A stretch of DNA of 64,000 nt from RUG14515 sp045117995 (GTDB taxonomy: Bacteria; Bacillota_I; Bacilli_A; RFN20; CAG-826). A program made the translations under genes and the position numbers. This document shows positions 8,122 through 16,417 of this stretch, piece after piece. Every line of letters starts with the position of its first letter. Within the stretch, counting starts at the first letter, position 1. The notes beneath the pieces were generated by a model that did not search any database, was not told the DNA's origin, and saw only the letters and a program-made list of their open reading frames with translations. The stretch is taken from contig JBGUOH010000001.1 in NCBI GenBank assembly GCA_045117995.1, positions 72,686 to 136,685 of the forward strand. The letters are read 5' to 3'.

Positions 8122-9909
8122 TTAGCGCTTCTTGCGGAGTCGACGTCTGTTATAGTCGGCGACAATGCGCGCTTGCTCCATTGGATCCTTGCCTTCAAGA
8201 GATTGCTCTAAGGTATCGGATTCAAAGATTTTTTCTTTTTCCGTATCGATGACTTGTTGCAAGTTATTCAATAACTCTTCGTTACAAACATCTGGATGGT
8301 TTCTTTCAAGATAGAGCTCACTTATCTTGTTGATTAACTCATCCTTTTCTGGCAAGTCACTATTTTCCAGGGAGGAGATTAAATCCACTGGAACGAAATC
8401 TTTTTGCTCTTTAGCATATTCGATAAGGTAATTTGCAATGATGCGATACGTTTCATCATAGAAACCACCGATTTTTTGCTCATAAAAGGCCACTGCTTCG
8501 CGATTTTGGAGCATTTGGTATAAAAGTTCACGCTCGGCAAATTCGAGTCTCCTGAGGACCTTTCTTTCAGGATGATATTCTCTGATCACACTACGGAAAT
8601 CTGTGTTAGCAGGTTTCTTTCTCGCGGTTTTGAGAATATTTCTAATGGCCTCAGGCGCAAAGCCGGTAATATTCGCAAGTTTGTTAATATAGCTATCTAG
8701 TTCTATTTGTGAACGAATAGCGAGTAAAACAGGAATAAATTCCTGGATTAACTGAGTTTTCTGTTCTGTCGTTTGAAGTGGATTGGTGTTCTTATAGTAA
8801 TTGAGAATAAAATCCACTCTAGAGATGAGCTTATTTAAATAAGCATTAAGCGCGACTGCACCATCTTGATTTAAAATTTCATCTGGGTCTTTGCTGCTAT
8901 TTTGGTTATCAACGATACGAACAGATAAACCGTTATTAACCAAGTTGTTAGCGATTTCCATGGTCGCTTTTTGACCAGGAAGGTCACCATCAAGACAGAG
9001 TCTTATTTCAACGTTTAATGATCTAAGTAAGCGGATATGTTCCGCTGTTAAGGCAGTACCCATTGTCGCTACACATGATTCCATGCCTATACGATAGAGG
9101 GCATAAACATCCATGAAACCTTCTAAAACATAGATATAACCAGCGATACGTGCTTTTTCTTTAGCGTTGTTGTAGTTATAAAGGATGTTTGATTTATGAA
9201 ATAAATAGGTTTCAGGAGAGTTCACATATTTGGCTTCTGGACCATCGCCTAAGCGTCTAGCACTATAGCCAACAACTTCACCATTAGCATCCATAATTGG
9301 GAAGATGACTCTGCCCGCATTACGGTCACTGTAGACACCATTATTACTTGAAGCAATGCCGACATCTTCGATGGTTTTTAAGGAATGACCCTTTTCTTCG
9401 AGGAAGCGGCAAGTGGCTTTGCCATCTTTAAAGGCATAGCCGAGTTGGAACTTGCTTCTTAAATTAGCGTCAAGGTGACGATTATTAAAATAATCAAGAC
9501 CCGCTTTTCCTTCTGGAGAGTTCAAAGCGTATTGGTAGTAAACAGTTAAGTCATGGAGACACTTAACGAGCGGCGTCCTTCTTGGATCAACCACTTTTGC
9601 TTCATGGATATCTTCTAAACGAGGGTCATGATAGTCACAGATTTCTGCGACTTTTTTGACTGCTTCTCTGAAAGAGAGCTTCTCGTATTTTCTGACAAAA
9701 CCAATTGCGTTACCACTTGTGCCACACACGAAGCACTTGAAGATTTGAAGTTCAGGTGAGATGTGCATGGATGGGTTTGTGTCATCATGGAATGGGCATT
9801 TAGCGAGATAGTCTTTGCCTTTTCTAATCACAGGTAAATACGCGGATACCACTTTGACGATATCAGCGTGCTTTAACACATCATTAATTAAACTATCATC
9901 GAATGCCAT
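8122..9909 (-). CDS. dnaG: DNA primase
   Basis: DnaG makes RNA primers at the replication fork. The N-terminal zinc finger shows CPFH at 38-41 and CFVCG at 59-63. The TOPRIM core follows, with VLEGFMDVYAL and the acidic LCLDGDLPGQKA, and then a C-terminal helicase-binding region. The length, 595 residues, is normal. No Shine-Dalgarno is present; TATAAT ends 8 bases before the ATG, pointing to a leaderless mRNA. It is the first gene of the dnaG-sigA-trmK-nif3 unit. Confidence 0.96.
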   Translation of the reverse strand: MAFDDSLINDVLKHADIVKVVSAYLPVIRKGKDYLAKCPFHDDTNPSMHISPELQIFKCFVCGTSGNAIGFVRKYEKLSFREAVKKVAEICDYHDPRLEDIHEAKVVDPRRTPLVKCLHDLTVYYQYALNSPEGKAGLDYFNNRHLDANLRSKFQLGYAFKDGKATCRFLEEKGHSLKTIEDVGIASSNNGVYSDRNAGRVIFPIMDANGEVVGYSARRLGDGPEAKYVNSPETYLFHKSNILYNYNNAKEKARIAGYIYVLEGFMDVYALYRIGMESCVATMGTALTAEHIRLLRSLNVEIRLCLDGDLPGQKATMEIANNLVNNGLSVRIVDNQNSSKDPDEILNQDGAVALNAYLNKLISRVDFILNYYKNTNPLQTTEQKTQLIQEFIPVLLAIRSQIELDSYINKLANITGFAPEAIRNILKTARKKPANTDFRSVIREYHPERKVLRRLEFAERELLYQMLQNREAVAFYEQKIGGFYDETYRIIANYLIEYAKEQKDFVPVDLISSLENSDLPEKDELINKISELYLERNHPDVCNEELLNNLQQVIDTEKEKIFESDTLEQSLEGKDPMEQARIVADYNRRRLRKKR

Positions 9910-9917
9910 ATAATAAA

Positions 9918-9923
9918 ATTATA
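9918..9923 (-). promoter_or_regulatory. dnaG: -10 element of the leaderless dnaG promoter
   Basis: On the minus strand TATAAT is followed by TTTATTAT and the dnaG ATG. There is no purine-rich ribosome site. Confidence 0.6.
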
Positions 9924-9956
9924 CTTTTACTAACTTTTTACTAATTTTCTACTTGC

Positions 9957-11330
9957 TTAGAAGAAGACTTTTTCTTCCAAATAAGCCTTTAATTCACCGA
10001 TTGGTAAACGGACTTGTTGCATAGAATCACGTTCACGAATGGTCACTGCGCCATCATTTTCGGTATCGAAGTCGATGGTAATGCAGAATGGAGTACCAAT
10101 AGCGTCTTGACGACGATAACGTTTACCGATGGAACCAGTATCATCATAGATGACATTGAAGTACTTCGCTAAAGATTGTTCCACTTCACGAGCCTTTTCT
10201 TCAAGTTTCTTGCTTAATGGAAGAATCGCAGCTTTGTATGGAGCAACCGCTGGAGAAAGGTGCATAACGATACGAGTATCGTTGTCACCAACTTGTTCTT
10301 CGTCATATGCATCACATAAGGTCATTAAAACCAAACGGTCTAAACCGACTGATGGTTCAATGCAATATGGGATATATTTTTCATTTGTTTCAGGATCTAA
10401 ATAGTCTAAAGCTTCACCACTATACTTTGTGTGACGACCTAAGTCATAGTCAGTTCTATCAGCGATACCCCAAATTTCACCCCAACCAAATGGGAAGAGA
10501 TATTCGATATCTGTTGTGGCTTTGCTATAGAAAGCTAATTCTTCTTGTTCGTGGTCTCTATAACGGAGATGGTCTTTTCTGATTCCTAAGGAATCAACAA
10601 AGTCTAAACAGTATTGTTTCCAATAAGCAAACCACTTTAAGTCTTCACCTGGTTTGCAGAAGAATTCCATTTCCATTTGATCAAATTCACGGGTACGGAA
10701 TGTCATTTGTCCTGGTGTGATTTCGTTTCTGAAGGCACGACCGACGTTACAAATACCAATAGGTAATTTACGACGTGTTGCTCTCATAACGTTCTTGAAG
10801 TTAACAAACATACCTTGAGCGGTTTCTGGTCTCAAATAGACGACTGATTTGCTATCTTCAGTCACACCAATATGTGTCTTAAACATCATATTGAATTGAC
10901 GAATGTCGGTGAAGTTTTCACTACCACAGTTTGGACATTTAACGTGATTGTTTCTAATGAATTCCATCATTTGTTCATTAGTCATACCGTTAACGTCGGC
11001 ATCTGGGAATTCACCTTCGATTAATTGGTCTGCTCTAAAACGTTGTTTACAATGTTTACAGTCAATAAGTGGATCATTAAATGTTGCAACGTGACCTGTA
11101 GCTTCCCAAACCTTTGGGTTCATCATAATCGCGGCATCAATGCCCACATTTGTGGTGCTTTCTTGAACGAATTTCTTCCACCACATCTTACGGATGTTTT
11201 GTTTGATTTCACTACCAATTGGGCCATAGTCCCAAGTGTTGCTTAAACCACCATAAATCTCGGAGCCTTGGAAATAAAATCCAGAGACAATGAAATGGTT
11301 ACATAGTTTATCGAATTCAAATTTACTCAT
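9957..11330 (-). CDS. glyS: Glycyl-tRNA synthetase, homodimeric type
   Basis: This charges tRNA-Gly as a single-chain class II enzyme (eukaryote/mycoplasma type, not the alpha2-beta2 GlyQS of B. subtilis). The start MSKFEFDKLCNHF and the motif FQGSEIYGGLSNTWDYGP are typical. A zinc pair CKHC and CPNCGS lies near residues 100-145. Motif 2 is FRNEITPGQ. The C-terminal anticodon-binding domain begins near 355. A 21-residue upstream extension is rejected because AAGGGAG precedes the ATG at 11330. A promoter of good quality lies at 11365-11393. Confidence 0.95.
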   Translation of the reverse strand: MSKFEFDKLCNHFIVSGFYFQGSEIYGGLSNTWDYGPIGSEIKQNIRKMWWKKFVQESTTNVGIDAAIMMNPKVWEATGHVATFNDPLIDCKHCKQRFRADQLIEGEFPDADVNGMTNEQMMEFIRNNHVKCPNCGSENFTDIRQFNMMFKTHIGVTEDSKSVVYLRPETAQGMFVNFKNVMRATRRKLPIGICNVGRAFRNEITPGQMTFRTREFDQMEMEFFCKPGEDLKWFAYWKQYCLDFVDSLGIRKDHLRYRDHEQEELAFYSKATTDIEYLFPFGWGEIWGIADRTDYDLGRHTKYSGEALDYLDPETNEKYIPYCIEPSVGLDRLVLMTLCDAYDEEQVGDNDTRIVMHLSPAVAPYKAAILPLSKKLEEKAREVEQSLAKYFNVIYDDTGSIGKRYRRQDAIGTPFCITIDFDTENDGAVTIRERDSMQQVRLPIGELKAYLEEKVFF

Positions 11331-11364
11331 AATATGCTCCCTTAATAATATACATGCATGAAGA

Positions 11365-11393
11365 ATGCTATTATTTTCGTGAATTGTTGTCAA
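11365..11393 (-). promoter_or_regulatory. glyS: Promoter of glyS
   Basis: On the minus strand: perfect -35 TTGACA, 17-base spacer, -10 TAGCAT. The leader is about 30 bases long, too short for a T-box. Confidence 0.65.
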
Positions 11394-11422
11394 CCTATTA
11401 TGAGTGTTATTATGGACTTTTA

Positions 11423-12133
11423 TTATTCAATAAGCAAGCGAATGTTCTTAAAGCGATAGCCAAACGCTTCTTCCATGTATTGATAGAATTTGTTAAATAG
11501 AACCTTCGCGTCGTCTTGGTTATAGTCTTTTTCAATAAGGCTAAAATCAGGACAATTGACAATTTCTCTTAAGAGAAGCATTTGTGTTTTATTTAAGTCA
11601 CGATCAACTTCTGTGTCGTAGCAGTCTTGGCATATAAAGCCACCATCGGTGAATGAGAAGGCAACGATGCCGTTTCTTTTACCGCATATGACGCACTTAT
11701 TAACTTCGAGTTGGAATCCACCTAAGCGAATGATATGACTCATGAGCAAAAGCAAGGTCATCAGCCAATCGCTTTTATCTTTGAGTGTTTCAACGGCTTT
11801 TTCCAAGTATGGAAACATGATGTATTGTTCTTCGTTTGGGAAGAGATTGAGAATCATTTCATCCATTAATAAAAGGCTGCCTAAATACTTCTCATTCATC
11901 TCCATCTTCAAAGAAGAGAATAAAGGTTTGGAGCTTTTTAAAATGGGATATTTGAAATCTCCATCCATTAGTTCGATGTCAGCGACAGTTAAAAGATTGT
12001 TTAAAGCGGAGTTCTTGCTTTTTGGATCTTTAATCCCTCTAGCTAAAAAGGTCATTGTTTCCTTTTCGCTAATCGCGGTCACTATCGCATCTTTTTCTTT
12101 ATAAGGGTTAATTGATAAAACAATTATCTTCAT
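11423..12133 (-). CDS. recO: DNA repair protein RecO
   Basis: RecO helps load RecA in the RecFOR recombination-repair pathway. It has an N-terminal OB-like domain, a helical middle, and a zinc ribbon with CVICGKR near 150 and CQDC near 169. At 236 residues it is family-typical. The start lies two bases after the era stop and has no good Shine-Dalgarno, so it is probably translated by coupling. The era-recO-glyS order is shared with B. subtilis. Confidence 0.9.
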   Translation of the reverse strand: MKIIVLSINPYKEKDAIVTAISEKETMTFLARGIKDPKSKNSALNNLLTVADIELMDGDFKYPILKSSKPLFSSLKMEMNEKYLGSLLLMDEMILNLFPNEEQYIMFPYLEKAVETLKDKSDWLMTLLLLMSHIIRLGGFQLEVNKCVICGKRNGIVAFSFTDGGFICQDCYDTEVDRDLNKTQMLLLREIVNCPDFSLIEKDYNQDDAKVLFNKFYQYMEEAFGYRFKNIRLLIE

Positions 12134-12135
12134 TT

Positions 12136-13020
12136 CTATTTTTCGTATTTATATCCGTATTCTTTTAAAGAAGCAGGAGCGTTTCTCCAGTCTTCATCCA
12201 CTTTTACTTTGAGTTCAAGGTAAACGTGTTGGTTTAAAAGTCTTTCAATGCTTTGTCTAGCTTTGCTACCGATTTCTTTAATGCGTTGTCCGCCTTTGCC
12301 GATAACAATGCCTTTTTGGCTTTCTTTTTCCACGATGATGGACGCTAAGATTTGAAGTGGTTTCTTTTCCCATTCAATATGTTCCATATAAATAGCGACA
12401 GAATGTGGAACTTCTTCTCTCAAGGTCTTCAAGACCTTTTCACGAATGATTTCCTTGATACGGAAGATTTCATCTTTATCGGTAATCATTTCTGGTGGAT
12501 AGTAAGCAGGACCTTCTGGTAATAAGTTAGAGACGGTTTTGATGATTTCATCAATGTTGAAACCTTCCTTAGCGACTGAATCGATGAAAAGGGCATCTTT
12601 AAAGAAAGCGCGATATGTCTTCTTTAATTCTTCAGTCTTATCTAATCTCGCTAAATCGATTTTGTTAAAAACAATGATGAGTGGGCAGTGATGAATATCT
12701 AAGTGCTCGATAATATAATTATCACCTTCACCAAATGGTTTAGAAGCATCCACTACTAAGATGGCAACATCGACATCATGTGCGGCGCTATAGGCCATGT
12801 TGTTCATTTCTTGGCCTAATTGGGCTTTAGGTTTATGAATACCTGGGGTATCAAGAAAAACGATTTGAGTATTCTCATCGTTATAGATACCAATGATATT
12901 GTTTCTTGTTGTTTGAGATTTATCAGTAACAATAGAAACATTATGGTTAATTAAACCATTCAACAAAGTTGACTTACCAACATTTGGACGGCCTAAGATG
13001 GCCACAAAACCTGATTTCAT
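12136..13020 (-). CDS. era: GTPase Era
   Basis: Era is an essential GTPase that binds the 3' end of 16S rRNA during 30S assembly. G motifs are GRPNVGKST (9-17), DTPG (near 58) and NKID (near 121). A KH RNA-binding domain is shown by IVIGKGGQRIKEIGSKAR near 240. The length, 294 residues, is standard. Its ATG shares a base with the cdd stop (TAATG), giving coupling. Confidence 0.96.
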   Translation of the reverse strand: MKSGFVAILGRPNVGKSTLLNGLINHNVSIVTDKSQTTRNNIIGIYNDENTQIVFLDTPGIHKPKAQLGQEMNNMAYSAAHDVDVAILVVDASKPFGEGDNYIIEHLDIHHCPLIIVFNKIDLARLDKTEELKKTYRAFFKDALFIDSVAKEGFNIDEIIKTVSNLLPEGPAYYPPEMITDKDEIFRIKEIIREKVLKTLREEVPHSVAIYMEHIEWEKKPLQILASIIVEKESQKGIVIGKGGQRIKEIGSKARQSIERLLNQHVYLELKVKVDEDWRNAPASLKEYGYKYEK

Positions 13021-13421
13021 TACTTTAAATCGTCTCCAGAAAAGGCGAATGGAAGGAGTTCATCAATGTTAGTCTCTTTCACGTCACCCTTTAAATTTGC
13101 AAGAACGATCACACCATCTCTTGGGAATAATTCACTAATGACTTGGCGACATGCTCCACATGGAGAACATGGTTCATCTGTATCAGCGGAAATTGCTAAA
13201 GCAACGAAATCTTCTTTCTTATAGCCATCCATCATCGCGTTATATAGCGCGTTTCTTTCAGCGCACATACATAATGGGTAAGAAGAGTTTTCGATGTTAG
13301 CACCTTTAAAAACCTTACCATCTTTACAAAGTAAAGCAGCGCCTACTTTGAATTTAGAATATGGGCTATAGGATAAGTTTCTCGCTTCAGTAGCGACTTT
13401 TACTAATTCGTTATTTTTCAT
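13020..13421 (-). CDS. cdd: Cytidine deaminase
   Basis: Cdd deaminates cytidine and deoxycytidine to uridine forms in pyrimidine salvage. The zinc and catalytic motifs CAERNAL and PCGACRQV are present. From the ATG at 13421, preceded by GAGGTG, it has 133 residues, the usual tetrameric form. The longer frame to 13457 would reach into ybeY. It works in the same salvage route as the nucleoside phosphorylase at 43.9-45.2 kb. Confidence 0.94.
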   Translation of the reverse strand: MKNNELVKVATEARNLSYSPYSKFKVGAALLCKDGKVFKGANIENSSYPLCMCAERNALYNAMMDGYKKEDFVALAISADTDEPCSPCGACRQVISELFPRDGVIVLANLKGDVKETNIDELLPFAFSGDDLK

Positions 13422-13428
13422 ATGCACC

Positions 13429-13872
13429 TCACGCCAAGATTTGATCTTGCAAAGCAAACATTATTTTTTCATCTTCCTTAGTCATATGGTCATAGCCAAG
13501 AAGATGCAATAAGCCATGGACAAAAAGGAACTTTAATTCTCTGTCGAGGCTATGGCCATAAGCTAAAGCTTGTTCTCTAGCTTTATCAAATGAAATATAG
13601 ATTTCGCCGAGAACCACCATTGCGTTTGACTGAAAGATTTTATCTTTATTCTCATCTCCATCTAAAAATGCAAAAGAGATGACATCGGTTGGACGGTCAA
13701 TATGACGATATTCGCGGTTGATATTATGAATAAATTCATTATCTACGAAAGTCACACTGATATATGGATCAAAATGTAGACCCAAATGATTTAGTGTCTT
13801 TGTTATTAACTCTTCGTAGACCGCTTGATAATCGTTTAATGACTCGTCAAAAGAATTAAAATCTAGTTCCAT
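13429..13872 (-). CDS. ybeY: Endoribonuclease YbeY
   Basis: YbeY is a metal-dependent RNase that matures the 16S rRNA 3' end and takes part in ribosome quality control. The zinc motif HGLLHLLGYDH lies near residues 114-124, and the substrate-side motif TDVISFAF near 61. At 147 residues it is typical. There is no Shine-Dalgarno. An extended -10 (TGC TATGAT) ends 6 bases before the ATG, so the mRNA seems leaderless. cdd follows 7 bases later. Confidence 0.93.
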   Translation of the reverse strand: MELDFNSFDESLNDYQAVYEELITKTLNHLGLHFDPYISVTFVDNEFIHNINREYRHIDRPTDVISFAFLDGDENKDKIFQSNAMVVLGEIYISFDKAREQALAYGHSLDRELKFLFVHGLLHLLGYDHMTKEDEKIMFALQDQILA

Positions 13873-13878
13873 GATGAA

Positions 13879-13887
13879 ATCATAGCA
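13879..13887 (-). promoter_or_regulatory. ybeY: Extended -10 of the leaderless ybeY promoter
   Basis: On the minus strand TGC then TATGAT, then TTCATC and the ATG. The TGn extension makes up for the lack of a clear -35. Confidence 0.6.
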
Positions 13888-13897
13888 TTATTTAGAG

Positions 13898-15106
13898 CTA
13901 TTTACTATTAATTTCATCTAGATGAACAACATTATTAATTCTCGCTTTGCAAAGCAAGTTCTCTTCCACTCTACTGTCATAACTAAAGATAGGGGCTAAT
14001 GATTGGTAGAGTAAAACGCTTAAACACATGAAAAAGATGACGTTTGTGATGCTAAAACTCTTTTCAATTAAACATAGAATCACACTCGCGGCTAACATGA
14101 AGAAGCCCACCACAGCTTTCTTAGCGAATTCAAGGTAAGCATATCGGTAAGACTTAACCTCCATGGTTTTAACCTTCATTTCCACTCCGTTTACATCACG
14201 GGTCTCTCTGAGCTCGTTTTCCTCTTGTAGGACTTCTTTACCGATCGCATTCTTGTAAGGGGAAAAGAAGAACGCATCAAGGTAAGCACCTAAAAGAGAA
14301 GCAATTATCAAAATGAGATAATCCAATGAGTTAATGAGTGAAATTGTTGAAATAAGGATGACTATGAGTGCAGAAAAGATTAGATTCAGGCCCATGCTCA
14401 AAGAGCATTTCTTGTATTCTTGGCTGCGTTTATAAAACTCAAAGAAATCACGATTACGAACATACGGTAAAAATCTCCTAATGTATTTGTCGTAACGCTG
14501 CATGCGCTTGAGCAGTACATAACGCAATAGAACCTCACTTAACAAACTGCCGGCGATTAATAGGATTGGGTAGAGATATCCACCTCCGGGTTTCATAAAG
14601 AAAGTGGCTAAACCGATTAATGTCGCGGTCAAAGTTTGGAAAAGCGCTGATACAAGAGTTCCTTTATGATCTTTCGTGTCTATCACGTTGTGTGGATAGG
14701 GTTTCCTTTCAAATGCGTTTACTGCGAGTAAAGTTCCATCCCATAAAGGTAAGAGCTGGCTGAGCTTTTGCCAGTATATTCCCTTAGCAGGATCATGAAC
14801 TTTGACACGATTCCCTTTTCTTTTACTTATTAAAAGGGCGTGTACGGTCTCGTTCGGGTAGACAACGGTTAAAATCACAGGAAACTTATCAAGATGCCTG
14901 AAATCGTCTTTATCATCGTATTTCACCCCGATGAGCGTCACATCATAACGCTGGGCAGTGATGACGAGATCTTGATAAGAGTATTGTCCATGGTTTTCAT
15001 CTTCATGCAGATAAAGATAGCCTTCATCTTTGTGGACTATGGCGAGGAGCATTTTGACACACGCCATACCACAGCTTGAATTACTTAATTGTGGGATATA
15101 GTACAT
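13898..15106 (-). CDS. C39-family peptidase domain fused to six membrane helices, no ATPase
   Basis: The first 130 residues look like a C39 (bacteriocin leader) peptidase: Gln6, Cys12 in SSCGMAC, His89 in ETVHALL and Asp105 in VHDPAKG match the oxyanion Gln and the Cys-His-Asp triad. About six hydrophobic helices follow (roughly 152-174, 178-200, 235-260, 262-285, 325-350, 352-375). That is the shape of a peptidase-containing ABC exporter without its nucleotide-binding domain; no Walker A or LSGGQ is present in it or in its neighbours. It has a strong Shine-Dalgarno. The gene sits where phoH would be in B. subtilis, upstream of ybeY. The substrate is unknown. Confidence 0.7.
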   Translation of the reverse strand: MYYIPQLSNSSCGMACVKMLLAIVHKDEGYLYLHEDENHGQYSYQDLVITAQRYDVTLIGVKYDDKDDFRHLDKFPVILTVVYPNETVHALLISKRKGNRVKVHDPAKGIYWQKLSQLLPLWDGTLLAVNAFERKPYPHNVIDTKDHKGTLVSALFQTLTATLIGLATFFMKPGGGYLYPILLIAGSLLSEVLLRYVLLKRMQRYDKYIRRFLPYVRNRDFFEFYKRSQEYKKCSLSMGLNLIFSALIVILISTISLINSLDYLILIIASLLGAYLDAFFFSPYKNAIGKEVLQEENELRETRDVNGVEMKVKTMEVKSYRYAYLEFAKKAVVGFFMLAASVILCLIEKSFSITNVIFFMCLSVLLYQSLAPIFSYDSRVEENLLCKARINNVVHLDEINSK

Positions 15107-15183
15107 TTAACACCTCCTATTTCACTAATAAGAGGGAAATGCAAAATTTTTCCGAAATTTTTGAAAAATAATTTTTGTGAAAA

Positions 15184-15208
15184 TAAAAAACCGGTTAAAA
15201 CCGGTTTA
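15184..15208 (-). terminator. dnaJ: Intrinsic terminator of the heat-shock operon
   Basis: A hairpin AACCGGTT, TT, AACCGGTT is followed on the minus strand by a T-run; its first bases overlap the dnaJ stop codon. Confidence 0.8.
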
Positions 15209-16342
15209 TTTTTTGAAGATTTTTTTGAATTTTGCCAGTAAGGAATCATCTTTACCAATTTCTTGACGGTATTGAGTGAGTAAATCCTTCTGCTTTTTAT
15301 TGAGGGAAGTTGGCATCTTAATATCCAAATGAACGTATTGATCGCCTGGTCTTCCGCTTCTCAAATCTTTCACGCCTTGACCGCGCATTCTGAAGATTTG
15401 TCCAGGTTGTGTACCAGCGGGAATGTTAAGTGTTGCTTCGCCATACACTGTTGGAACATCAACACTTGTACCAAGGATGGCGTCGATAAAATCGACAGGG
15501 ACGGTTAAGTGGATATCATTACCATCTCTTTTAAAGTATTGATGTGGTTTGACGTTCACTTCGACGAATAAGTCACCATTAGGACCACCATTGGCGCCTC
15601 TTTCACCTAAACCTTGGACACGGATTTGTTGTCCATTATTGATACCAGCGATAATGTGAACTTTAACGTTTTTCTTAACGCGGTTATAGCCTTTACCGCC
15701 ACAATGTGGACATGGGTTAATAATAATCTTGCCAGCCCCATTACAGCGGGAACATGTTTCTTGTTGTTCGATGACGCCAAAGAGGCTTCTTCTTTGTACT
15801 CGTACAAAGCCATGTCCACCACAGTTTGGACAGGTTTGGACATCACTTGGTGATTTAGCCCCTGTACCATGACAGTGAGGACATTGTTCATCTACGGTCA
15901 AAGGTATTTCAATATCACGGCCTAAGATGGTATCCATGAAGTCGACTTTCACACGCACAATCGCGTCGTTGCCTCTTCTTGGACCGGTGTTCGCTCTTTG
16001 TGAGCGACGACCACCACCGAAGAATGATGAGAAGATATCGCCTAAGTCTACGCCATCAGCGCCACCAAAGCCTCCGAATCCACCTTCAAATGGATTAGAA
16101 CCTGGTTGGCCCGCTCCTTGTTCAAAGGCGGCAAAGCCGAATTGGTCGTAGGCACTTCTTTTTTGGTCATCGAAAAGAATGTCATAAGCTTCTTGTACTT
16201 CTTTAAACTTTTCTGCATCACCGGTTTCGTGGTTATCAGGATGGTATTTTTTAGCGAGTTTACGATAAGCACTTTTGATTTCATCTTTAGATGCGCTTTT
16301 GTTCACACCTAAGACTTCGTAAAGATCTCTTTTATTTGCCAT
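15206..16342 (-). CDS. dnaJ: Chaperone DnaJ
   Basis: DnaJ is the co-chaperone that stimulates the DnaK ATPase and delivers unfolded proteins. The J domain (1-70) contains HPDN. A Gly/Phe-rich stretch covers about 78-120. Four CxxCxGxG zinc repeats follow (CPHCHGTG, CPNCGGHG, CSRCNGAG, CPHCGGKG), then two beta domains. All key residues are present in 378 residues. It is last in the hrcA-grpE-dnaK-dnaJ operon, 75 bases after dnaK, with a hairpin in that gap. Confidence 0.97.
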   Translation of the reverse strand: MANKRDLYEVLGVNKSASKDEIKSAYRKLAKKYHPDNHETGDAEKFKEVQEAYDILFDDQKRSAYDQFGFAAFEQGAGQPGSNPFEGGFGGFGGADGVDLGDIFSSFFGGGRRSQRANTGPRRGNDAIVRVKVDFMDTILGRDIEIPLTVDEQCPHCHGTGAKSPSDVQTCPNCGGHGFVRVQRRSLFGVIEQQETCSRCNGAGKIIINPCPHCGGKGYNRVKKNVKVHIIAGINNGQQIRVQGLGERGANGGPNGDLFVEVNVKPHQYFKRDGNDIHLTVPVDFIDAILGTSVDVPTVYGEATLNIPAGTQPGQIFRMRGQGVKDLRSGRPGDQYVHLDIKMPTSLNKKQKDLLTQYRQEIGKDDSLLAKFKKIFKK

Positions 16343-16365
16343 GATATTCCTTTCTATTCACGCAT

Positions 16366-16385
16366 AGAGGGGCCGAAGCCCCTAC
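16366..16385 (-). repeat. Intercistronic hairpin with a UUCG tetraloop
   Basis: Between dnaK and dnaJ the minus-strand RNA reads AGGGGC UUCG GCCCCU, a 6-bp GC-rich stem closed by the very stable cUUCGg loop. No T-run follows, so it is not a normal terminator. It may block RNA decay or adjust the dnaJ:dnaK ratio. Confidence 0.7.
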
Positions 16386-16417
16386 TAATGCTTGAAAAAA
16401 TTCTTAATAATTAATTA

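Noticed and set aside
9957..11393. Longer N-terminus for glyS (start at 11393)
   Set aside because: A strong ribosome site sits before 11330, and the family begins there. The same reasoning trimmed efp, rpmG, nfo, cdd, lepA, ftsK, mnmA, pdp and the two flavoproteins.
11331..11422. T-box upstream of glyS
   Set aside because: The leader is only about 30 bases and lacks GGTACCGCG; it has an ordinary promoter.
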